A stretch of DNA of 64,000 nucleotides, taken from NCBI RefSeq assembly GCF_035222485.1, contig NC_085920.1:1426001-1490000 (forward strand), in the 5' to 3' direction. Source of the stretch: Podospora pseudoanserina (Eukaryota; Ascomycota; Sordariomycetes; Sordariales; Podosporaceae). The position numbers and the translations under genes are program-made. A model generated the notes under the pieces. It had not been told where the DNA came from. It saw nothing but the letters and a program-made list of their open reading frames with translations, and searched no databases. Numbering within the stretch: position 1 is the stretch's first letter; every line of letters starts with the position of its first letter. Of the stretch, positions 11,179-23,400 are shown piece by piece.

Positions 11179-11959
11179 TTTTGAGAGCTGTTTTTAGTTG
11201 ATGTGATCCGAAACTGATGTCCAAATTTATGGCGATGGAGGTGTCCCAGGCAGTATCGCGGGGTATCCCTTGAGCCAGAAGTGGTATTATTCAAAACAAA
11301 AGGCAGGGACGGGGGTATCAAAGAAAGAGTACAAAGATACAAGGCAGGTGAGGAAGGCTGAGTTCAATAACAAGCCGATAGTAAGCGGAAGTAAGTTGCA
11401 CTCACCATTTTCTGAGTGCTGTTTGGATGAAATATGACGCGTCTTATAAAGTTCGCGTACCCGTGTAAAGTGTATTTGTATCTTGATGCGCTCAAAGAGT
11501 GGAGCGGGCAAAATGTTTTGTCTGGGCACAGCAGCCAAAGGCACGCTCTGATTGGCTATGGCACAAGGGTTGCGCCCGGACCAGGCCGCTCTTGGCCGGC
11601 AGTGGTTGCTAGAGAGTCTCCGGCTTGTTACCTAGCGGGCTGGTGGGGGCAGGCAAAGTTGGGTCTTTCTTGTAAACATTCCTCTCGGGCTCTATGACCC
11701 TCAGACGCCGCTCCGCCAAAACTCCCGAGGCGCCTTCCATCTCTTTCCTGAAAGCAAACACCAACCTCTTGCACACCATTTGACATCATAAGCCCTCCAA
11801 TTCCTACGAAGCTGACGCCCCCGCTGTTGCAGGTACGCAATCGACCTCTCTTCCAGACCAGCCTCTTCTGCATCGACCCGCTTGGGTATATTAACCTGGA
11901 TCCTGTCGCAGCATACGCCGAAGACATTCTTTACTCTTACGCCCGTCTTTGTCGACATC
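11179..11959. promoter_or_regulatory. Shared divergent promoter, chk1 / UBE2C-type E2
   Basis: A 0.78-kb intergenic region between two cell-cycle genes. An ACGCGT hexamer (the MluI cell-cycle box core) lies at 11437-11442, inside the palindrome GACGCGTC. A TATAAA-like stretch follows at about 11444. Only the sequence match is seen; function is inferred. Confidence 0.45.
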
Positions 11960-12628
11960 ATGTCTTACATGGATGACACCCAGAACTCAGCCCCTGGAAG
12001 CCTCCCAGCCAGCAAGGCCGCCACCGGTGCTACTACAAGCAAGAAGGTCAACGAGAATGCGACGAAGAGGTGAGCGTCGCGTGGGCGGTGTGGTGGAAGA
12101 CTGATCATGGCTGACAACATGGGCCCGAAGACTGCAGAACGAGCTTATGCAAATGATGACCTCACCTGCCCCTGGCATCTCCGCGTTCCCCTCGGCCGAC
12201 GGCAACCTGCTCTTCTGGCGCGCTACCATTGAAGGTCCCGAAGACACACCATATGCGGGCCTCAACCTCAAGCTCAGCTTCGAGTTCCCTGCCAACTATC
12301 CATACACGCCACCCACCGTACTTTTTATCACCCCCATTTACCACCCCAACGTCGACTTCTCCGGCCGCATCTGCCTCGACATTCTCAAGGACAAGTGGAC
12401 GCCTGCCTACAACACTCAAACGGTGTTGCTGAGCTTGCAGTCTCTCTTGGGCGAACCAAACAAGTAAGACCATGTGTTCTGCCGATATCTGGCAAGGAAA
12501 TGTTTGAGATTGCTAACAGAAACAGCGCTTCCCCCCTCAACGGCGAGGCTGCCGAACTCTGGGACAAGGACCCAGCTCTTTTTAAGACCAAGGTCATGGA
12601 CCGTCATAAGGATATTGAGGAGGACTGA
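11960..12628 (+). CDS. Ubiquitin-conjugating enzyme E2 C (UBE2C/UbcH10 type)
   Basis: Exons 11960-12069, 12131-12463 and 12526-12628 give 181 aa. The UBC fold covers about residues 37-175, with HPN at 108-110 and the active-site cysteine at about 118 in GRICLDILKDKW. The segments TSPAPGISAFPSADGNL, WRATIEGPEDTPYAG and SLLGEPNNASPLNGEAAELW are diagnostic of the APC/C-dedicated E2 family (human UBE2C, fission yeast Ubc11), distinct from Ubc4/5. It primes ubiquitin chains on APC/C substrates such as cyclin B to drive mitotic exit. The N-terminal extension of about 36 residues is Ser/Thr/Lys-rich, as in other members. The ATG at 11960 (MSYMDDTQNS) is preferred; M4 is an alternative. Splice phases agree at both introns. 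Confidence 0.93.
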
Positions 12629-13154
12629 ATAGACAAACTAATCAATGAGTTTACGACACACGCATCTGCATTTTCTTTTTGCCTGGGGGAACGGAGTCTT
12701 AACGGCGTGTTTGCTGTTTGTTGTCAAGGTGGAAATCAACGGCGTACTTGGTTCCTGAAGTTAAGGATTGCATTCCAGGGGGGGGTTGGTACATGGATTT
12801 CTCGCATCGGCGCTGCCTGCTTGCAGAGTAACTCCTCAAGTACATCGAGCATTGTTTTTTGCAACGGACATTGTCGTCCACGAGCGTATCACTTTGAGAT
12901 ATACACTCCAGCGTATCACTCTGAACAAAGGTTTCTTTCCCAACGCAAGCTCCAGCTCCAGCTCCTTCACATGTCGTTTGGGTTGGTTTGGTGAATTGGT
13001 TTTTTGGTATCGGAGGTGCCGTTTTTACGAACCCATCTATTCGTAATAGGAAGCTAGAAGCCATGCGTAACTCCGTAAAATCCCAATGCCGCCCTGAACC
13101 CGAACCACGGCCCGTCCTCAATCCCACTTTTTAATTGTTGCCGACAACCAAAAT
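12629..13154. other. Convergent 3' regions (UBE2C-type gene / eL31)
   Basis: 526 bp without a gene. It contains AGCTCC repeats near 12949-12963 and the converging 3' UTRs. Confidence 0.5.
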
Positions 13155-13737
13155 TTACTCCTCAACAACGACGGTGTGGAGGCCCTTGGGGTTCGTGACG
13201 TTGACGGCCTGGACGTAGCTGTAAAGCTTCTCCTTGGCGCCCTCCTCGTCGTTACGTTTCCGGGAGATGCGGACGCGGAGTCTGTAAGGAACGCCCTTGA
13301 CACCCTGCTCCCAGACCTTCTTGTTCAGCTGGGGGTCGAGGCGGACATCGGTGGTGCCCTGTAACATGACATCTCAAGTCAGCTTTTCTGTCCTATGCCA
13401 CCACACACACTTATCATCCGGAATCTCGAGCTGGGAAGGGCGAGTGGTTTCGTGTGCCGTGAACGGGAAGTCGTCGGGATAGTGGGAAGGTTTCTGCGGT
13501 CGAACGTACCATGGCCTTGTAGGCAAACTCCTTGATCTCCTTGATCGCCTTGGGAGCCCGCTTCTTGAAGGTCACGCCGTGGAGCTATCCATCGAGTCAG
13601 CAATTCAATTCTTCCATCGACTATCGCCCTCGTTCGACTTGACATACGCGCTTGTGGAGGTGGATGGTGTACTCGCGAGCCACAACGTCGGCGATGGCCG
13701 AACGCTGGGTCTTTCCGGAGGGCTTGGTGGACGACAT
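13155..13737 (-). CDS. rpl31: 60S ribosomal protein L31 (eL31)
   Basis: Exons 13737-13648, 13584-13510 and 13358-13155 give 122 aa, the normal length for eL31. Both introns are phase 0 with GTATGT/GTACGT donors. The sequence is near-textbook eL31: [54 protein letters not shown] and the C-terminus [12 protein letters not shown]. It is a structural protein of the large subunit near the exit tunnel. It is transcribed divergently from the Rax1-like gene across a 0.93-kb spacer. Confidence 0.96.
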
Positions 13738-14667
13738 TCTGGTGGGAAGTGAGTTAGCCGCTGCACAGCGTCTCTGTTGGTTTCTGCAATGGCGAGCAGA
13801 AAATAAATCGAGTCGAATCGAGGGGGAAACTGCCAGCAATTACGTACTTCGGAGACGTGGGATCTCTTGCACTCGGAATCGGGTTGAGTGGTGTCGTGAG
13901 GTCGCGGGCTTTTGCTGGGTTCAATAAACCTACCTCTGGGGAATTTTGCACCTGGTTTTTCCGCGAATTCTGTCTGGTGCGCCGACCACTGGGCTCAAGG
14001 CACTCGCGTAACTGCCCTAAAGTGGAATGGCGCCTGTGCTCTTCCAGCCCCACCTTCACCTTCAGACCGCCAAGGTTCTGGCGGTCGGCAGCCCACTGGC
14101 AGACAGCTGCCCAGGTGTCATCTCGGAATGGGCCAATCATGACTCCACAGCCAATCTCAAAAGATGAATTGGCGCTGGAAGCTTGAGTGGAAACTCCTGC
14201 TCATCAGACTCTCATGCGTGCAGGGGCAGCCGTGCGCCTTGGAAGCTCTTCATGCCAACTCCTGCGCCCGCCTGTTCCAGGTCTCAACGACATTCCATCA
14301 TCGCCAGTCTTTGCGCGACCCGAGACTGTTCCCTGGTGCGCTGAGCGCACTTGTCACTCTTTTCGTACGCCCTCAGCAAATTCGTCCTAATTTTCCGCAC
14401 TACCTCATCGACCGACCCCAGCTACCCCGGCGACACTTGAAAGTTACCACTCTACCCGAGCAACATCCTCAGCGACCCTCTCTGAAAAGTCAATTTACGC
14501 GGTCATCTCAAAACCGAGCTCTTCCAACTCTCCAGCGTCAATTCACGAATCACACCCCGAACTAGCGACGCCTTTCCCCAGGACCACGCAAAGCTCCGTT
14601 TGTCGCTGCGATCATTCTTTGAATCATTTCCTGTCGACTTTATTAACGGCGAAGTCGACTGGTGAAA
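13738..14667. promoter_or_regulatory. Divergent promoter region, rpl31 / rax1-like
   Basis: No gene was found in 930 bp. The plus strand is CA/CT-rich from about 14250 to 14600, consistent with promoter and 5' UTR of the rightward gene. I see no telomere-like ribosomal-gene box here. Confidence 0.5.
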
Positions 14668-15874
14668 ATGAACGACCCGATGGCATCAACACCCTCACCG
14701 GTGCCCGATTTGAATCGGAACCGACTACCCACCCTCTTCGAGGTCTTGAGTCGACGGACATTGCCCCCTGTCGATTTGTTCTCCTTTTATATTTATATGC
14801 GGGACCAGCAGCGCTCTGTCGACTATCTTGATTTCTGGTACATCAACTGGGGAGGGCGTTTGTAGCACGAGTATTGTTTGCTAACAAGGGATCATAGGCT
14901 TGATGTCGCCCAGCACATGTCCCTGTGCCGCCACTATGTTCGGGAGCTGCGCCGATCAGTTTTGGTAGGTACCCCAGATTTGGACAAGACATCCAAACGA
15001 TCTTCGGCCATCTTGGAAGGCCTAGGTGACCTGAACCACTCGGCCGCTGGGCCGTCCATGTACGCGACGGAGAAGGAAAGAGATCAAGATGCTCAGATGT
15101 CAATGTTTTTGCGGGAAGATAGGAACCCCCACGATTCACCACACAGCAGCAATGGGAGACGCGCTCGGGCAAGCACCAACCTTAGCAGCACCCCTCGCGA
15201 ACCTAATACCGACTCAAACTCTCCGGCTCACACAGTTGCCCGGCAAGATATCAGAGCTTCCGCCGAGAAGATCCTCTACACTTTCCTTCTTCCCGGTGCG
15301 GAACGCGAGATAACGCTCCCGGGTTCAATTACCCAGGATGTAACGACAGCGATCGAAGAGTTCGGGCGAGATGACCCAGAGGTTTTCGATGTGGCCAAGG
15401 ACTACGTTTTCCAAGCGATGGAGCGAGATGCGTTCCCCGGCTTTCTTAGAATGAAGGCCCTTGGAAATCTTATCCCACCAACACTGATCATGAGACTCAT
15501 CTTTGGCTTGGTCTCCATGTTTGGCGGTTTCTGGGCTGCGTTCATTTTGATATTCCTCAATAAGGACCGAATGACTCGCTGTTGGGTATGTATCACTCCT
15601 TTCTGCATGTACGGAGCTCAGCGCTAACACCCTTCAGCTCATCCTCCCCTTCACACTAGGCGTGTACTTTCTCGCCTCCTACCAGTACTCACTCGACCCA
15701 GTCCTTGCCCTTCTCGGGTTCAGCGAGTACACCCCCTTCAACTTCTCCAGAATACGAGAACCATATGTCCGAAAGCTCCTCGCCCGACGAGCCATCATGG
15801 TACTCGCCGTGACATTGCTCGTCGATGCCGCGTTATGTGTGCTGTTCATCCTGGTGCCCGGCAAACGACTCTGA
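14668..15874 (+). CDS. Rax1-like RGS-domain membrane protein
   Basis: Exons 14668-14837, 14898-15585 and 15638-15874 give 364 aa. An RGS-like fold is suggested by LPTLFEVLSRRTLPPVDLF near residue 20, DFWLDVAQHMSLCRHY at about 55-70, then IRASAEKILYTFLLPGAERE and EVFDVAKDYVFQAMERDAF. Three or four hydrophobic segments follow (about 272-292, 300-320 and 342-360). RGS plus C-terminal membrane helices is the layout of Rax1, which marks bud sites in yeast and growth sites in hyphae. A Ser/Arg-rich spacer (about 120-165) interrupts the RGS region, as in fungal homologues. ATG 14668 is the first in frame after a GTG. The C-terminus PGKRL is basic and probably cytosolic. Confidence 0.82.
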
Positions 15875-17225
15875 ACCCCGAGCGAGAAGAACGTTTCGGG
15901 AGCTTGACCAGGCTGGTTTCCATTCTCACTCTCGAAACCAAAGTACACGAAAAAACAGCATAGCGTAGCATCTTCGAAACCACCTTAATCCCACGGCCGC
16001 CAAAGCAACTCTTACGAGATATATTCCGTCCTAGGGTAATGGATTTAACGAGGCAGGAGCATTTTCTTTTTTTCTCGTATTTTTCGTATTTTTTCTTCTT
16101 TTTACTGGCTTTTCCCTTTTTTTTATGACGAAGTTATGAGGTCCTGTAGCCAAACTAGGAAATACTAGTTTCAAAAATGGGTATTTTCTCCTCGGGAGTG
16201 CTTTTTATTTTCTGATTTATGGAGGGGTATGGATGGCCACATCTGTAGTCTCTGTCGCTATTGTTGTTGTTTTTCATTTCATCACATTCATTTCACGTAC
16301 CAGTTTTTTTTAAAGAGCAAATCATGTAACTTTTTACTACTAGGGCAACAACAAATGGGGGGATGAAAGGTGGGTTGGGGGTGGAATGGAAGGGGGAAAG
16401 GTGTTTAAGAGTAGGGGGGTATTCGGCGCTCGGCTAAATTTCAGGTGTTCAGGATAGTGAAACTTTGCATGCTTTTTTTTTTTTTTTTTTCCATATCTTC
16501 CTTTGCTTTGTTGAGAAACGGGGGTGGGTGGTGGTTGTAATGTACGATTTTTAGAGAGGGTGGGGGATCGGATAGTAGCTGAAGAAAAAAATATTTGAAT
16601 ACAGGATTGCTTGGTGATGAGATGTGACGGCCATGAGGCCCGACACAGGACGCCCATACCGCGGACGAGAAACAGAGATATCTGTTGCTCCGAGTCAAGG
16701 CCCTGATATCTATCTGATGGTGTCTTTCTCGCATTCTGCACCCCCTCCTTATGTTTCTGCTGCTTTTTCCTTCCCTCTTTCTCCTCTTAACTTTGAGTTC
16801 CTCTTGACCTTGCAGTCTGAGATTGTTTCCTTTTCAACACTTTGCTAGAGTGAGTTGAGACTCTTCTATATACAATCCACACGCAAAGAACCTAAAAAAC
16901 TTGCTTGTATTTCAGGGCTTACTTCGTAACTAGACTGGTTCTCTTCACAACGGAATCTAAAGCTGATACGGAGCTACTCAGACCACGCATATCAACGTCA
17001 CCGAACACCCCGGCGGCCATCCTTCTCCAAAACAGAAGACACATTGATTTGGTAGTATTGCTAGATCCACAACATCAAAAATCTTCTGCAAGAATGCGCA
17101 TTACTACGCTTCCCGAATTTACCCCCGACAAGGCTGCCGATTTATGCCCACCTACCCTGCCGTTTCGACAATCTCACAATAACCAACACTACCACCCCCA
17201 ACCCCAACATGAACCCAGCTGTCCT
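15875..17225. other. Convergent intergenic region, rax1-like / csn7
   Basis: 1.35 kb without a supported gene. T-rich stretches at about 16055-16125 and a poly-T of roughly 20 near 16472-16491 look like 3'-end and low-complexity DNA. A CT-rich stretch lies at 16740-16800. Confidence 0.5.
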
Positions 17226-18584
17226 CTACTGACCAGCCCCATCTCTCGCCGCCATATCCTTCAATGAGTTCTCCACCGCCTGAGCAATCATATCCCACTC
17301 CTCCGTATCCGTCATCGACACGTCGCCCGACCCTCCTCCGCTCAGCTGTACCCCGGCCGGTGAATATCGAGCGCCTCCTGCAGGGAATCCGCCGCCGAGA
17401 TCTGGTTGCCCTGGCCCCGCTTGATCTTCTCGTTGTGGTGCCGAAGGAAGTGTGCTGCTGCCGTCCGAGTCATCAGTCAGCATTCTCTTCAGAGAGTTGT
17501 TTGGATGATGATGATGAGAAGAAAATATCTGGACGTTGTGCGGGTTGTGATCGCCGTAGGCAGTAGTAGAAGCGTCCTGGGCGGCGTACTGGGGGGCAGC
17601 TTGAGAGTGGTAGTAGTTGTTCCCGGGGTTCCAGTTGAAAACTCCCCCAGCGCCACCACCGCCTCCAGCAGCCGGATAGCCATGTGGCTGTTGAGAGTCA
17701 TGGAGAGACTTTTGTTTCTTGTGCTGCTGCCTGTTGCCGAGGTTTCCGCGACCATATCCAGATGTGTATCGGGGTGATGAGGAGAAGGAGGGGTAGAAAC
17801 CTTTTTTGCCCTTGTCATTCTTGTTTCCAGTCTCCTGTTCCAGCAGCTTCTCTGTTGTCTCTTGCCAGGCCGCTTCTTGCGCGGCACGGCGGTCGGCGTC
17901 GGCGCGGAGCTGGTCCATTTGTGCCGAGAGGGAGCTCAGGGTGGAATCGCAACGATCAGCCCAGGCTTGGAGGCTGGAGAGGAGCCCGCCAATGGCGGTG
18001 GGGGCGACATCTCGGAGAGGAGCAACGCTGTTGATCTGGACGAGGGAAGACTTGGGCTTGAGCTGGCCTTTGATGAGGTCGGCGTAGATGGAGCTGATTA
18101 CAAGCTCCTCCAGAGATTGCCGGGTGGGCAGGTCGAGAGCTCTTTGGAGGGACGAGTAGCTCAAGGCCGGCTCGGTCCCAAGGCCGTTGTTTTGGTTGGC
18201 GAGTGTCAGAAGAGACAGCTGACGGAGCTTCAGTCTCTGGGCATCGTTCAACTCGGGAAGACCTGCGGTGGACTTGTACGTTTCGTAGGTGCCATAACTA
18301 AAGATCTGGAGGAGTGTAAGGTGTGGGGCAAGCTCTGGATTCGAAGCAAGAGCTTGGATCTGAGGAGTCTGTAACAACTCGGTGAAGATATATGTATTCG
18401 GGGCCGAAGTCGCGCGGGAGATGAGGTCGGCGGCAGCGCGCGGGGAGGTGGCCGACTTGGTGAGTGCCAAGAAGGGCTACACAATAGGTGAGCAGCGTGC
18501 GGGGTGGGATACCATCGATGTAAGCATGCCTATGGCGATGACGAAACGTACCTCGAGGGCATTGAGAGCTTTTGCCTGTTCCAT
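17226..18584 (-). CDS. csn7: COP9 signalosome subunit 7
   Basis: Exons 18584-18552 and 18476-17226 (75-nt intron, phase 0) give 427 aa. The start MEQAKALNALEPFLALTKSA comes from joining the short first exon and matches fungal Csn7. The PCI region spans about residues 60-190: LLQIFSYGTYETYKS, LNDAQRLKLRQLSLLTLA and LEELVISSIYADLIKGQL, the last being the winged-helix part. A helix at about 200-240 follows. The remaining 190 residues are low complexity (Gly-rich, then Asn/His-rich, with SSHHHHPNNS near 345). Csn7 is a scaffold subunit of the nuclear complex that removes NEDD8 from cullins and governs fungal development. Assignment to subunit 7 rests on the N-terminus and PCI motifs. Confidence 0.88.
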
Positions 18585-20441
18585 CTTGGAAACTGTCTGA
18601 AGAACTCCGAGATCCTGCTTCAACCTGTCAAATCAGAAACACAGTCGGAGGTGGTGTTACTTGGGAATTCGGGAAAACGTTCAACAGATAATTCCTAACT
18701 CTTGGGTGGTTGAGAGCTGGTGGTTGTAGCTGGAAGGCAGCCTTGCAGCTGCGAAGTCATGGTGGGGCTCAAACAGAGCTGTTGACAAACCTGGGGTAAG
18801 GCTGGGATTATGTTTGCGCTTGCCCCGCGCTGAACAAATGTGGCTTCCAGGTTGCACAACCACTGGCGTTTCGTGTTCCTGCATTACGAGCCCGCTCAGG
18901 ATACGTAACCACGAATAACTCCGCAGAAACGCAACAGGAGACATGTACCAGTCGAGCCATTTTGCAATTGTTGTCGTGCCACTTCTATTGGGCTTCTAGA
19001 AGATGACCCACCGTTTTCTGACCTGAAGTTTAATGTGCAGGGGATTCACACCGCAAGGTTTGACCTGCTACAAGCGGGAGAACGTCCGGATCGAAGCGGA
19101 TCTTATCGACAAGAGCAAGGGTTCTCGTGTCCACAGATTCTGAATCCGCGACGTTGCCGAGAAGAGCGAGAAGAGCGCACAGTGCGCCTTGTCGCTTGGG
19201 TCTTTCCCAGGAACCTCGTGCCGTCTCTCTTGTACCCGCATGTGCGTCAATATTCGACCGAACATCACGTACTAGAGACTGACTGGCACAAGCTGCAGTT
19301 GATAAGACTATTGGATTTATTGCTTCCTACGGGGCGGGCGGTGGGTGTGACCATTCAGACCGCTCAAAATAGATTGCAAGCGGACTGCCGTCTTCGACAC
19401 TGACCAAATGGTGGCCAAGTTTTAGACCCCGCGTCTGTAACTGTTCTCGATCTGGCAGGTTCTTTCTGACTGTGTTGTGTCCCCCTGATCTTGAGAGGAT
19501 AAAGAATCGCGTGAGCATACCCGTATTTCGGCGTATTCATCCACCAAGGCTTGACCAGCATTCAGCGGGATGGAAAAGTCACCCGTCCTGCCGGACGCAG
19601 TGGGTGTTCCTGGCGGCGCGGCACATCCATGCCCACCCAGGCTACGAAGATCGAGAAACGTGCTCATTGTCACAGCCCGCACCTGAGCGGCTGGACACAG
19701 TACCAACTCGAATCCGGAGACAGATCGTCAAACCTGCGGTGCCTGTTTTCAGCCCACCCTCCACGTGCAGGGGATCCCAATATATGCTGTGTTTCCGTGT
19801 TGCTTGCGTCCATTCTAGCCAGAAGTTTGTAATACTTTCACTATAAAACAACCAATCTGGCCTCTGCGGCCTTGGAAACACTCGGCAGCTATCGCTAGCA
19901 GCACTTACAAGAACTAAACGCAGTTAGTCGCATAGTGCGCCAAACACTGTATCACCATCCAACAGGGGCCTCCTCTGGGGACCACTGGGGACCGTCAACG
20001 CTGACAAACTCGGATCCGACGCTGCCGCACTTTGCGATATCTGGCACTTTGCCTTCCTTTAACGCGCTCCTCTCCATTCACCAATCCTTCCATCTCATTT
20101 ACCTTTGCCGTCGGGTACCGTTTCGTTTTTTTGCCTTGCCTTTCTTGTACATAAGCAGCCCGCCCATCTCCGCGAGGTGGCCTCGTTACCTATGCGTTAT
20201 CTTTGAACGGTCAAAGCATTGTTTCACATCCACACTACTTTTCAAATGTTATAGCCTCCGAAGAAAACGAGTAAGACCGTGATCTCGGCGTCGCATTCGA
20301 CCGGCCTGTTTCTCTCCAGAGTCGCAATCGATTTCCGAACTTCACCCTGGCCACCGAGTAGTTTTGTGGAGGAGGGAGGACGAGCACCTATCAACCTATT
20401 CACTACTCCAGTATTACACGATATCGGGTGCCACCACTACA
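18585..20441. other. Intergenic, csn7 / copper ATPase divergent promoters
   Basis: 1.86 kb. Both flanking genes point outward. Short open frames on both strands look random. From about 20040 to 20440 the sequence is CT-rich and probably forms the promoter and leader of the copper ATPase gene. No tRNA or repeat was seen. Confidence 0.5.
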
Positions 20442-23400
20442 ATGGCCCCTCCTCAATCACAGTCGCTATCAGCGCCCCCCGCGCACATGGCTACTACGAC
20501 ACTGAAGGTTGAGGGCATGACGTGAGTAGTCATAGCGGTCCAAAACCGTGGTGCTGTGCTGGTCTCTAACTGTCTCCGTAGCTGTGGCGCATGCACCTCA
20601 GCCGTTGAAGCGGGCTTCAAAGGTGTCGATGGAGTAGGAAATGTGTCGGTCAGTCTGGTCATGGAAAGAGCGGTGGTTATGCACGACCCCCAAAGAATAT
20701 CCGCCGAACAAATACGAGAAATCATCGAAGACCGAGGATTCGACGCCGAAGTACTATCTACAGACCTCCCGTCGCCGGTTGCGCCGCGCAACTCGTTTGG
20801 CGTATTTCCTACGGACGATGGCCCGGCTATGATGGTCACAACGGTCAAGATCGAAGGGATGACGTGCGGCGCTTGTACATCTGCGATCGAAGGCGGGTTC
20901 AAGGACGTCTCCGGGGTAAAACACTTTAGCATCTCGTTGCTGTCAGAAAGGGCAGTGATTGAGCATGACCCGGCGCTTTTGGCTGCTGAGGCGATTTGCG
21001 GGATCATTGAGGACAGGGGGTTCGATGCCGAGGTGTTGGAAAGTACGGAAAAGCAGCAAGAGGCGGATGCGCTGGTGGACTCGGGCAAAACATCATCAAC
21101 AGCCGCCACCACGACGGTTGCGATCGAGGGCATGACTTGCGGAGCGTGTACCTCGGCCGTGGAGGAAGGGTTCAAAAATCTGGACGGAATTCTGCGCTTC
21201 AACATCAGTCTGCTTGCGGAACGGGCAGTGATCACCCACGACCCAATAAAAATTCCAGCGGACAAGATCGCCGAGATCATTGAAGACAGGGGGTTTGACG
21301 CCAAGATTCTGTCAACGGTTTTCGAGTCTTCGGATTCATCAAGTGGAGGCTCATCAACCGCCCAGCTCAAAATTTATGGGAACTTGGACGCTGCGGCTGC
21401 CCAGGGGCTTGAGGAGAAGCTGTTGGCGCTGCCTGGCGTCAGCAGCGCAAAGCTTGCTCCGAGTTCATCTAGACTAACGGTTGTGCATAAGCCAAACGTC
21501 ACAGGCTTGCGCGTGATCGTGGAAGCTGTCGAAAACACGGGTTTCAACGCCCTGGTAGCTGACAACGACGACAACAATGCGCAGCTGGAATCACTCGCCA
21601 AGACCAAGGAGATCAACGAGTGGAGGCGCGATTTTAGGATCTCTCTATCGTTTGCAATACCAGTGTTCATCATCAGCATGATTCTACCCATGTGTGGGCC
21701 CCTGGACTTTGGGTCTATCAGGCTCATCCCGGGTCTCTATCTCGGCGACGTCATCTGCCTGGGTCTCACGGTGCCTGTTCAGTTTGGCATCGGCAAGCGA
21801 TTCTACAAGTCGGCGTACAAGTCTATGAAGCATGGCTCACCCACTATGGACGTGTTGGTCGTTCTGGGTACATCCTGCGCCTTCTTCTTTAGTGTCATGG
21901 CCATGTTGGTTTCGATCCTCATGCCTCCACACACTAGGCCAGCCACCATCTACGACACCAGTACCATGCTTATCACTTTCATCACACTTGGTCGCTTCCT
22001 GGAGAACCGCGCAAAGGGTCAGACTTCCAAGGCTCTGTCCCGGCTGATGTCGCTGGCGCCATCTATGGCCACCATTTACGCTGACCCCATCGCTGCGGAA
22101 AAGGCTGCTGAAGGGTGGAACAAGGAAACATCTGCTGGTGACGCAAACCAGCCCCTGGATGGTTCTGCCGCTGAAGAAAAGGTCATTCCTACTGAGCTTA
22201 TTCAAGTGGGAGACATTGTCATTCTCCGACCTGGTGACAAGATCCCCGCAGACGGTACCCTGGTCAGGGGTGAGACCTATGTTGACGAAAGCATGGTCAC
22301 CGGCGAGGCGATGCCTGTGCAAAAGACCAAGGGCAGCAACGTGATCGGTGGAACCGTCAACGGCCATGGGCGTGTCGATATTCGCGTCACCAGGGCCGGC
22401 CGTGACACCCAGCTCAGTCAAATCGTCAAGCTTGTCCAGGACGCGCAGACCAGCCGCGCTCCTATCCAGCGCTTGGCTGATCTCCTTGCTGGTTACTTTG
22501 TTCCTAGCATTCTGTTCCTTGGTCTCATGACGTTCCTCGTCTGGATGATCCTCAGTCATGTCTTGTCCCACCCGCCTCAAATCTTCCTGGAGGAGGCCAG
22601 CGGCGGCAAAATCATGGTCTGTGTCAAGCTCTGCATCTCGGTTATCGTCTTTGCCTGCCCTTGCGCCCTCGGCCTTGCCACTCCCACCGCCGTCATGGTC
22701 GGAACCGGCATTGGCGCTGAGAACGGCATTCTCGTTAAGGGCGGCGCGGCTCTCGAGACCACCACCAAGATTACCCAGGTTGTTCTTGACAAGACGGGTA
22801 CCCTTACCTACGGCAAGATGAGCGTGGCCAAGACGACCATCGTCTCCGCATGGGAAAACAATCAATCCCTCCGCCGTCTCTGGTGGACCATTGTTGGTCT
22901 TGCCGAGATGGGCTCCGAGCACCCAGTAGGCAAAGCCGTCTTGGGCGCCTGCCGCACCGAACTCGGTCTCGGACCCGAGGGCACAATCGAGGGCAGCGTC
23001 GGTGACTTCACAGCAGCTGTTGGGAAGGGCATCAGCGCGTTCGTCGAGCCGGCCGTCGGTGGAGAAAGAAAACGGTATCAAGTCCTCGTGGGCAACGTGA
23101 AGTTCTTGAGAGAAAACAACGTTGATGTCCCCGAGTCGGCTGTTGAAGCCTCGGAGAAGATCAACACCGCAGCCAACTCTTCCTCCTCTTCCTCCCCTTC
23201 CTCACCCGCCCCCGTCCGTAAAGCTCAAGCAGGCACAACCAACATCTTCATCTCTATCAACGGCTCCTACTCTGGCCACTTGTGCCTTTCCGACACCATC
23301 AAGGAAAACGCCGCCGCCGCCATCGCAGTCCTCCACCGCATGGGTGTCAAAACCGCCATGGTAACCGGCGACCAGCGCCCCACCGCCCTTGCTGTCGCAG

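Noticed and set aside
14164-14565. Open frame of 133 codons upstream of the Rax1-like gene
   Set aside because: Composition is that of a CT-rich promoter/leader; no family similarity.
20453-21370. Minus-strand open frame of 305 codons opposite the HMA domains
   Set aside because: It shows a threefold repeat only because the sense strand encodes three repeated domains.
21837-23081. Minus-strand open frame of 414 codons opposite the copper ATPase
   Set aside because: The plus strand carries an unmistakable P-type ATPase core here; the antisense frame has no motif.
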